From an uncultured beta proteobacterium (GTDB lineage: Bacteria; Pseudomonadota; Gammaproteobacteria; Burkholderiales; SG8-39), in assembly GCA_903928055.1 (NCBI GenBank), contig CAIYPG010000157.1, forward strand, positions 1 to 50,514: a stretch of 50,514 nucleotides of DNA. Direction: 5' to 3'. How positions within the stretch are numbered: position 1 is the first letter of the stretch; every line of letters begins with the position of its first letter. Shown piece after piece: positions 44,624-50,514 of this stretch. The notes under the pieces were generated by a model. The model did not search any database, had not been told where the DNA came from, and saw nothing but the letters and a program-made list of their open reading frames with translations. Both the position numbers and the translations under genes were made by a program.

Positions 44624-46003
44624 ATGATCCCGAATAACACAGGCTCCACCCTCGCCGGAGATCTCGCCGGCTTCGTGACCCGGCAGTGCATTGGCGACCT
44701 GCCACCGACGACGATCGAGTACGCGGCGATGCTGATCGCCAGCACGGTGGCCAGCGCATCGCTCGGCTCGACGCTGGAATCGGCAAAGATCATGCGCGTA
44801 CTCGAATTGCAGCGCGGCGGCGTACCCGAGGCATCGCTGTGGTTCGGCGGCGGACCGAAACTGCCGGTGGCGGCTGCGGCGCGCATCAATGCGCTGATGA
44901 GCGATGCCTCAGCTTCGGACGACAGCGACCTGCGCAACATCACCCATCCAGGCACCACGCTTGCGGCCTGTTCGCTGGCGATCGCCGAGAATACCGGTGC
45001 CAGTGGCGAGGATGTGCTTGCCGCCATCGTGCTTGGCTACGAAGCGGCCGGCCGCATCAACAGCGGCGTCATCCCGGGGCTGCGCGAGAAGGGCTACCAC
45101 GGCTGCATCATTGCGATCTTCGCCGGGGCCGTGGCCAGCGGACGGCTGCTGAAGCTGGATGCGTCGCAGATGACGCATGCCATCGGCCTTGCGGCCACGT
45201 CCATTGGCGGCATCATGGCCGCGGCAAGGACCAGTGTGGCGCGCGAGTACCATGCCGGTCTTGCCGCGATGCTGGGCGTGAATGCCGCGCAGGCGGCGAA
45301 GCTGGGCTACACCGCCGAGGCCGGCATCCTCGAGTCGCCCGTCGGTTTCTTTCATATCTATGGTGAAGGCCCGAAAGCGCCACAGGTGGCCCGTGTTACG
45401 GCAGACCTTGGCAAACGCTGGGACATCCTTACCGAAATGGCGATCAAGCTGGTGCCCGGCGGCAATCCGTACCACGCGCTGGCCGAGGCTGCGGCGAACG
45501 CCGCGCGCGAGGGCGATGTTGCGCCGGAGAACGTCGAGTCGATCACCCTGTCCCAGCCCGGTGTCACGACACTGGCGGGGCCGCGCCATCCCACCGACCT
45601 GATCGGCGTGGCGCACAGTGCGGCCTACTTCCTGTCCGCTGGCGTTGCCGACCGTGCCTTTTCCTGGGCGCATGCCTCGGAGGAAAAGATCAACGACCCG
45701 CGCATCCGCAGCCTCTTCGACACGGTGCGGATCGCACCTCCGCCCACCGAGCACCTCGAACGCTTCAAGCAGGGTTGCATCGTCACGATCAGGACAAGGG
45801 ACGGCGGAACGTTCTCGAGCACGGTCTATGCGCCGCGCGGTGCCGCGATCAACGGCATCGAATGGGCCGATGTGGAGGCGAAGTACCGTGCACTGACGCC
45901 GTTCGCGAAAATTTCTCCCGCGAACATTGAAGCCAGCCTCGGCCTGATCCGCGGGTTACGGTCGGTAAAGGAGGTCGCCGAGCTGGTCGACCTGCTGCGC
46001 TAG
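44624..46003 (+). CDS. MmgE/PrpD-family protein
   Basis: A 459-residue protein of the 2-methylcitrate dehydratase/cis-aconitate decarboxylase fold family. GDLPPTTIEYAAMLIASTVASASLG, the NITHPGTTLAACSLAIAENTG stretch and MAIKLVPGGNPYHALAEAA match family blocks. ATG at 44624 has GAGG upstream; an in-frame TTG at 44573 overlaps the previous stop region and is less likely. The true reaction (dehydratase, isomerase or decarboxylase) is unknown, and prpB/prpC are not present, so it need not belong to propionate degradation. Converges on the alpha/beta hydrolase (43-bp gap). Confidence 0.88.
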   Translation: MIPNNTGSTLAGDLAGFVTRQCIGDLPPTTIEYAAMLIASTVASASLGSTLESAKIMRVLELQRGGVPEASLWFGGGPKLPVAAAARINALMSDASASDDSDLRNITHPGTTLAACSLAIAENTGASGEDVLAAIVLGYEAAGRINSGVIPGLREKGYHGCIIAIFAGAVASGRLLKLDASQMTHAIGLAATSIGGIMAAARTSVAREYHAGLAAMLGVNAAQAAKLGYTAEAGILESPVGFFHIYGEGPKAPQVARVTADLGKRWDILTEMAIKLVPGGNPYHALAEAAANAAREGDVAPENVESITLSQPGVTTLAGPRHPTDLIGVAHSAAYFLSAGVADRAFSWAHASEEKINDPRIRSLFDTVRIAPPPTEHLERFKQGCIVTIRTRDGGTFSSTVYAPRGAAINGIEWADVEAKYRALTPFAKISPANIEASLGLIRGLRSVKEVAELVDLLR

Positions 46004-46046
46004 GCACTGCACCCCTCAACGCGGCGAGGCGAGGGGGCGGCACCTG

Positions 46047-46757
46047 CTACAGCCGCGCCAGGAACTTCTCGATCAGCGCGTTGACCTCGTCCGGCTTTTC
46101 CGTCACCGGGAAGTGTCCGGCGCCGTAGAGTTTCACGTACTCGGAACCGGGCAGGGCCTCGTGGATTTCCTTTTCGTACTCTGGCGGGCTGCCCGGATCG
46201 TCCATGCCGCGCAGCAGCAGTAATGGCGGCTTCAGCGTTGACAACCGGTCGCGCACATCGAAGGCATCGATCGTCTGCAGGTCGTGGAGCTGCGACATCG
46301 GTCCGATCTGGCGATGACGTTCCAGCAGCCTGGCCTTCAGCCCCGGCTCCACGAACTTCATGGCATGAATCTGAAATGCGATCCATTCTTCATAGGCCTT
46401 GGGATCCCTGGCTGCGCGCACCCGCAGATCGTAGGCGCCGGGTGCCCGGGTCTTGGGCCGTGCCGCAACGGTCATCAGTACCAGGCCCTTGATCTCTTCG
46501 GGGTAGTCCAGGCCGTACTGCAGGCCGATCGAGGCGCCCAGCGTGAAGCCGCACAGCACCAGGTCCTTCTTCATGCCCTGCGCCCACAGCCAGCCGCGCA
46601 CCCACTCGGTGTAGCTCTTGATGTCGGGGCAGCGCGTGCCCTCGAGGTGGCCCGGCAGTGTGGGAGCGACGCTGCCGGGGAAGTGCTTGAGCTGGTAGTG
46701 GAAGCCGTCAGCGCAGGCGCCTGCGCCCGGGCCGTGGATGAAGACCAGTTGCGTCAT
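46047..46757 (-). CDS. Alpha/beta-fold hydrolase with Thr at the nucleophile position
   Basis: A 236-residue alpha/beta hydrolase. FIHGPGAG forms the oxyanion loop, the nucleophile elbow reads CGFTLGASIG, and GMDDPGSPP and GAGHFP (about residue 215) supply the acid and His. The expected GxSxG Ser is Thr at residue 72 (codon 46542-46544 on the minus strand). This might reduce activity or change the chemistry. ATG at 46757. Divergent from the acyl-CoA dehydrogenase pair (264 bp apart), which hints at thioester or ester cleavage. Confidence 0.85.
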   Translation of the reverse strand: MTQLVFIHGPGAGACADGFHYQLKHFPGSVAPTLPGHLEGTRCPDIKSYTEWVRGWLWAQGMKKDLVLCGFTLGASIGLQYGLDYPEEIKGLVLMTVAARPKTRAPGAYDLRVRAARDPKAYEEWIAFQIHAMKFVEPGLKARLLERHRQIGPMSQLHDLQTIDAFDVRDRLSTLKPPLLLLRGMDDPGSPPEYEKEIHEALPGSEYVKLYGAGHFPVTEKPDEVNALIEKFLARL

Positions 46758-47021
46758 GAACGTTCTCTCCTTTTGGGTTGCCCTTGTTGTCCGGGCCGGT
46801 GTGATCAGCCTGCGATGTTACCCCCGACGGGCGCCCCTGAGTGGTGCGCGTTCGCCAATTAGACGTTTCGCGGATTGGGTGCAAGCCGGTTAGAATTCAT
46901 GGTGAGGAACGGCTTTCAAGCCAAATTCGGCAAGGGCTGCAACAGACGGCCTTGGGCGCGACGATGACAGCATCAGTGCCGGCCACAAAAATCCAACACC
47001 TGATCAAAGAGGAGTTGTTCC

Positions 47022-48251
47022 ATGGATTTCGCGATCGAAGAAACAGAAGAGCAGAAGAAATTCCGCGCCGAGGTGCGGGCGTTCCTTGAGAAGAACATGC
47101 CCGGTGGGATGGAGCACCACGTCGACCCGGTCGACCAGCCGCGCGAGCAATATGAATTGCGCCGAGAACTGGGTCGCCGGCTGGGCAAGAAGGGCTGGCT
47201 CTACCCGAACTTCCCGAAGGAATACGGCGGCTCCGACATGTCCGCAGACAATGTCATGGTGCTGAGCGAGGAACTGGCGGCCGTCGGCTCGGCCCTGCCG
47301 CCGTACTACGACTCCGGCGCACGCATGGGCGCGCCGACCATCCTGGTATGGGGCACTGAAGAACACAAGAAGCGTTTCCTGCCGATGATGTTCCGCGGCG
47401 ACATCCGGACCTGGCAGCTGCTCTCCGAACCGGGCGCGGGTTCCGACCTTGCCGGCATCAAGACCACAGCGATCCGCGACGGCGACCACTACGTCGTGAA
47501 CGGCCAGAAGATGTGGGTGGGCAGCGCGCATGGTGCCGACTACGCCTGGACCATCCTCGTCACCGACCCCAAGGGCGAGCGTCACAAGAACCTGTCCTGG
47601 TTCATGATCCCGATGAACCTGCCCGGCATCACCGTGCAACCCATGGACGTGCTGGCCACGGGCGGTGAGGGCGGTGCCGGCGGCGGTTGCAAGAACGCCG
47701 TGTTCTTCGACAACGTGCGTGTGCCTGCCGAGAACCTGGTGGGCGGCGAAAACAACGGCTGGAAGGTGGCCACCACCCACCTTGAAGTCGAACACGGGGG
47801 CACTGGGCGCCTGAACGACCGTCGCGTGATCTATGAATTCATCGACTTCTGCAAGGAAACGCATGACGGCCATCGCATTGCCGATGATCCCGATGCGCGC
47901 GCGCAGATCGCCGAGCTCTACATCGAGGCCGAGATCACCCGCCTCTGGGCGCTCCGGAACCACTGGCTGTCGCATGCCCACAAGCCGCGTTCCTACGAAG
48001 GCCCGCAGTACAGCCTGCGCCGCAAGCTCTCCAGCCTGGACATCGCCGAACGCATGCTGCGCATCGCCGGGCCCTACGCCCTGACCACCGACAAGCGCTG
48101 GGCACCGCTGAATGCGGCAATCGAATACTTCCAGCGCGATGCCATCACCTCTCTGCACCCGGGGGCGACCACGGACATCCAGAAGGTCATCATGGCGCGG
48201 CGCATGGGCACCGGCGGCCGCGAACGCGAACAAGCCGGCAAGCTGAAATAA
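47022..48251 (+). CDS. Acyl-CoA dehydrogenase, first of a pair
   Basis: A 409-residue flavoenzyme that makes a 2,3-double bond in acyl-CoA thioesters. N-terminal helical domain MDFAIEETEEQKKFRAEVRAFLEKNMP, then WLYPNFPKEYGGSDMSADN, the FAD/substrate block LLSEPGAGSDLAGIKTTAIRDGDHYVVNGQKMWV and the C-terminal PGATTDIQKVIMARRMG. ATG at 47022 has GAGGAG upstream. It is followed after 13 bp by a second, different acyl-CoA dehydrogenase gene, an arrangement typical of heteromeric enzymes (steroid and aromatic side-chain degradation). Partner identity is inference. Confidence 0.93.
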   Translation: MDFAIEETEEQKKFRAEVRAFLEKNMPGGMEHHVDPVDQPREQYELRRELGRRLGKKGWLYPNFPKEYGGSDMSADNVMVLSEELAAVGSALPPYYDSGARMGAPTILVWGTEEHKKRFLPMMFRGDIRTWQLLSEPGAGSDLAGIKTTAIRDGDHYVVNGQKMWVGSAHGADYAWTILVTDPKGERHKNLSWFMIPMNLPGITVQPMDVLATGGEGGAGGGCKNAVFFDNVRVPAENLVGGENNGWKVATTHLEVEHGGTGRLNDRRVIYEFIDFCKETHDGHRIADDPDARAQIAELYIEAEITRLWALRNHWLSHAHKPRSYEGPQYSLRRKLSSLDIAERMLRIAGPYALTTDKRWAPLNAAIEYFQRDAITSLHPGATTDIQKVIMARRMGTGGREREQAGKLK

Positions 48252-48264
48252 GGGGAGAACAACA

Positions 48265-49392
48265 ATGGACTTTTCACTGAACGAAACCCAGCAACTCATC
48301 CAGGATTCGGCGAAGGACTACGTCAGCAGCGCGTGCTCCCGCGACGTCCTGCTCAAGATCGACCGCAATTCCGGCGAAATCATGGCCAGGCAATGGAAGC
48401 AGATGTCCGAAATGGGCTGGACCGGGATGGCCATTCCTGAAGCCTACGGCGGCAGCGGCAACTCGTTGACCGATGTGGCGGTGCTGTTCGAGGAACTGGG
48501 CGTGGGCCCGGTGCCCGGACCGCTCTTCACCTCGGCAGTGCTGTGCGCCCGCATCATCCTCGAGGCCGGCAGCGAAGCGCAGAAAAAGGCGCTGCTTCCC
48601 GGCGTCGCCGAAGGCAAGCGCGTGTTCGCGCTGGCCATGACCGAGGCCCGCTACGGCTGGGCGCCGGAGAACGTGCACATGAAGGCGAAAAAAGAGGGCG
48701 CCGATTACGTGCTCTCCGGCACCAAACTGTTCGTCGAGGATGCAGAACACGCCACCGACCTGCTGGTGGTGGCCGGCATCGACGGTGAAAAGGGGCTGAG
48801 CCTGTTCCATGTTGATGCCAAGGCACAGGGTGTTGCGATCCGTCCGTTGAAGGGCTTCATGGTCGGCATGGGCGAAATCGTGCTGGACAAGGTGAAGGTG
48901 GCGGCCGCTTCCGTCATCGGCGGCGCCGGCAAGGCCGCTGCGCCATTGGATCGCGCCATGCTGGCCTCCGTGCCGGTGCTCTGCGCCTACAAGGTCGGCG
49001 GCTGCAAGCGCGTGTACGAGATGTCGCTGGCCTATGCCGGCGAGCGCAAGCAGTTCAACACTGTGATTGGCCGCTTTCCGCGCGTGCAGGACCATCTCAT
49101 CTACGCGGTGAACGCGCTTGATTCGGCGCGTTGGACCACCTACGAGGCGCTGTGGAAGCTCGACAACGGCATGGATGCCGCCGCCAGCGTGCACGTGGCG
49201 AAGTCCGTGGCCTCCGAGGGTTACATGAAGGCCACCGACATGGCCCACGAAGTCCATGCCGGCATGGGCGTGCTGCGCGAATACGGCCTCACGCTGCATA
49301 CCAAGATGTCGCGTTCGCTGTTCCACACGCTCGGTGCGCCTTCGCTGCATCGCAAGCGGCTGGAGAGTGCGCTGGAACTGATGCCGGCCTGA
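48265..49392 (+). CDS. Acyl-CoA dehydrogenase, second of a pair
   Basis: A 375-residue acyl-CoA dehydrogenase family protein. MDFSLNETQQLIQDSAKDYVSSACS, MGWTGMAIPEAYGGSGNSLTDVAVL, ALAMTEARYGWAPENVHMKAKK and YAGERKQFNTVIGRFPRVQDHL mark the domains in order. The middle FAD-contact block departs from the usual E-x-G-A-G-S-D pattern, having TEARYGW instead, which fits a non-catalytic or specialised partner. ATG at 48265, 13 bp after the first gene. It probably forms a complex with that protein. Confidence 0.9.
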   Translation: MDFSLNETQQLIQDSAKDYVSSACSRDVLLKIDRNSGEIMARQWKQMSEMGWTGMAIPEAYGGSGNSLTDVAVLFEELGVGPVPGPLFTSAVLCARIILEAGSEAQKKALLPGVAEGKRVFALAMTEARYGWAPENVHMKAKKEGADYVLSGTKLFVEDAEHATDLLVVAGIDGEKGLSLFHVDAKAQGVAIRPLKGFMVGMGEIVLDKVKVAAASVIGGAGKAAAPLDRAMLASVPVLCAYKVGGCKRVYEMSLAYAGERKQFNTVIGRFPRVQDHLIYAVNALDSARWTTYEALWKLDNGMDAAASVHVAKSVASEGYMKATDMAHEVHAGMGVLREYGLTLHTKMSRSLFHTLGAPSLHRKRLESALELMPA

Positions 49393-49427
49393 TCACCGGC
49401 AGCGGAATCAAGGAGGGGCGGCGCCGG

Positions 49428-50514
49428 ATGTCGCAAGCCGACAGGCCATTCGGAAACCGGCGCCGTTTTCTCGGTGCCACGGGTGGCATGGCTGCGGCCA
49501 CAATGGCCGCACTTGCTGCGGGCTTGGGACGAAGCGGCCGGATGTTTGCCGCGGAGCCCCCCGCCCTGCCCATCGCCGATGCGCATTCGCACATCGGCCT
49601 GATTTCCTCGTATGTTCCAAGAGTGTCGCTGAAGGAACAGATGGCCGCAGCCGGCGTGATGTTGCTGTCATGGAGCATCGTCGGCGACGGCCGCTGGATT
49701 GCTGGCACCAGCTCCGGCATTGTGCAGCGGAGCACGCCCGCGAACGGCGAGCAGACGCGCTACCTGCGCCAGAAACTCGGCGAGATGCGCAGGTACCTCG
49801 ACTCGGTCGGCCTCGCCCATGCACGCGATCCCTCCGACATTGACGCGGCACGGGGCGGGGAGCCCAGGGTCGTGATTGCGCTGGAGGGCGCGGGCTTCGC
49901 GGACGACGGGATCGACACGCTGGAGCAACTCTACACGGACGGTTTGCGCCATTTGCAACTGGTGCACTACATCCGCAACGGGCTTGGCGATTTCCAGACC
50001 GAGGCACCGCAACACGACGGATTGACAGACCTTGGTGCCAACGTCATCAGGATGTGCAACCGGCTGGGCATTCTGGTGGACCTTGCCCATGCCACGAATC
50101 CCGCGATCGACAAAGCGCTCGAGGTCTCGACTGTGCCGATCATCTGGTCGCACAGCGCCATCACCACCACGCAGTACACCTGGCGGCAGAACGGCGGGCT
50201 GGCGCGCAGGCTCTACATCGATTACGCGAAGAAGATCGCGCAGCGCGGCGGTGCGGTGGGGCTGTGGTCATTGAAATCCGGCCTGTTCCGCGATGTCGAG
50301 GGCTATGCCGGCGAACTCATGCGCATGGTTGACGCCATCGGACCGGAGCACGTGATGTTCGGCACGGACCTCGATGGCGTGGGCAAGGGCGCAGGCATGC
50401 TGGATGACCTGGGTGATCTGCGGAAGGTGGCCGATGCGCTGCTCAAACGCGGAATGGATGAAAAAACATTGAAGGCCGTCTGCTTCGAAAATTACGCGCG
50501 CTGCCTGCGCGCCG
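49428..50514 (+). CDS. Tat-exported membrane dipeptidase, peptidase family M19 (3' partial)
   Basis: At least 362 residues, open to the end of the window. A twin-arginine signal NRRRFLGA is followed by an Ala-rich hydrophobic stretch (about 15-35). M19-like motifs follow: IADAHSHIG (metal site), VVIALEGAGFADDGID, LVDLAHATNP, IIWSHSAI and HVMFGTDLDGVG. The usual N-terminal H-x-D metal pair appears as H53-S-H55. ATG at 49428 follows AGGAGGGG at 49411-49418. M19 enzymes cleave dipeptides or related amides; this one may have another substrate. It starts 36 bp after the acyl-CoA dehydrogenase pair and is probably in the same operon. Confidence 0.88.
   Translation, partial: MSQADRPFGNRRRFLGATGGMAAATMAALAAGLGRSGRMFAAEPPALPIADAHSHIGLISSYVPRVSLKEQMAAAGVMLLSWSIVGDGRWIAGTSSGIVQRSTPANGEQTRYLRQKLGEMRRYLDSVGLAHARDPSDIDAARGGEPRVVIALEGAGFADDGIDTLEQLYTDGLRHLQLVHYIRNGLGDFQTEAPQHDGLTDLGANVIRMCNRLGILVDLAHATNPAIDKALEVSTVPIIWSHSAITTTQYTWRQNGGLARRLYIDYAKKIAQRGGAVGLWSLKSGLFRDVEGYAGELMRMVDAIGPEHVMFGTDLDGVGKGAGMLDDLGDLRKVADALLKRGMDEKTLKAVCFENYARCLRA

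Noticed and set aside
47004..48299. Minus-strand frame opposite the first acyl-CoA dehydrogenase
   Set aside because: Shadow frame of a well-supported gene; no start context or motif.

Overview
The window is GC-rich, densely packed bacterial chromosome that reads like a Betaproteobacterium, most likely Burkholderiales. The main grounds are four orphan Bug/TctC-type periplasmic solute-binding proteins, a combined MnmC, an MHS-family symporter, an EmrAB/NodT efflux operon with a MarR regulator and a type IV pilin. Species cannot be named from the sequence alone. I see no prophage, insertion sequence, CRISPR array, rRNA or plasmid function. About 40 protein genes and one tRNA cover nearly all of it. 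The first and last genes run off the window.

Layout. 0-3 kb: 3' end of an MHS symporter, strong terminator, tRNA-Phe, small winged-helix protein, D-2-hydroxyacid dehydrogenase. 3-9.4 kb: an orphan NMT1-type binding protein, a membrane-tethered TAXI protein, a DUF3047 lipoprotein, transaldolase and a NUDIX/metallo-beta-lactamase fusion. 9.5-16.6 kb: B12-dependent ribonucleotide reductase (nrdJ), msrA, a Bug protein, pdxH and a DadA-like D-amino acid dehydrogenase. 16.6-24.9 kb, mostly on the minus strand: tandem paralogous MFS transporters, htpX, mnmC, a ROK sugar kinase (plus strand), then a HAD phosphatase / PPC-domain protein / ArsC run. 25-30 kb: a PAS-PAS-GGDEF-EAL protein converging on pepN. 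30-35 kb: marR-nodT-emrA-emrB efflux operon behind a promoter whose 17-bp spacer holds most of an 18-bp perfect palindrome.

35-39 kb: an IclR regulator and a Bug protein, divergent from a translationally coupled amidohydrolase and bicupin protein. This looks like a self-contained, IclR-controlled uptake and catabolism unit. 39-42 kb: RhlE-type helicase, a small unknown protein and a type IV pilin with a candidate sigma-54 promoter. 42-50.5 kb: two Bug proteins, an MmgE/PrpD protein, an alpha/beta hydrolase, two acyl-CoA dehydrogenases and a Tat-exported M19-type dipeptidase. This looks like an organic-acid/CoA-ester catabolic region continuing past the window.

The least explained signals are non-coding. 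(1) Three AT-rich islands, at the only three convergent gene ends with more than 100 bp of space, share the 11-mer CTGATWACAAT and nested inverted repeats. (2) A roughly 100-bp module of terminator plus conserved leader occurs twice, each copy just upstream of a Bug gene (about 42271 and 43450). (3) An AT-rich region with repeated motifs lies upstream of nrdJ. No wholly new multi-gene system is evident. The IclR/Bug/amidohydrolase/bicupin unit and the repeated intergenic modules are the best candidates for undescribed biology.
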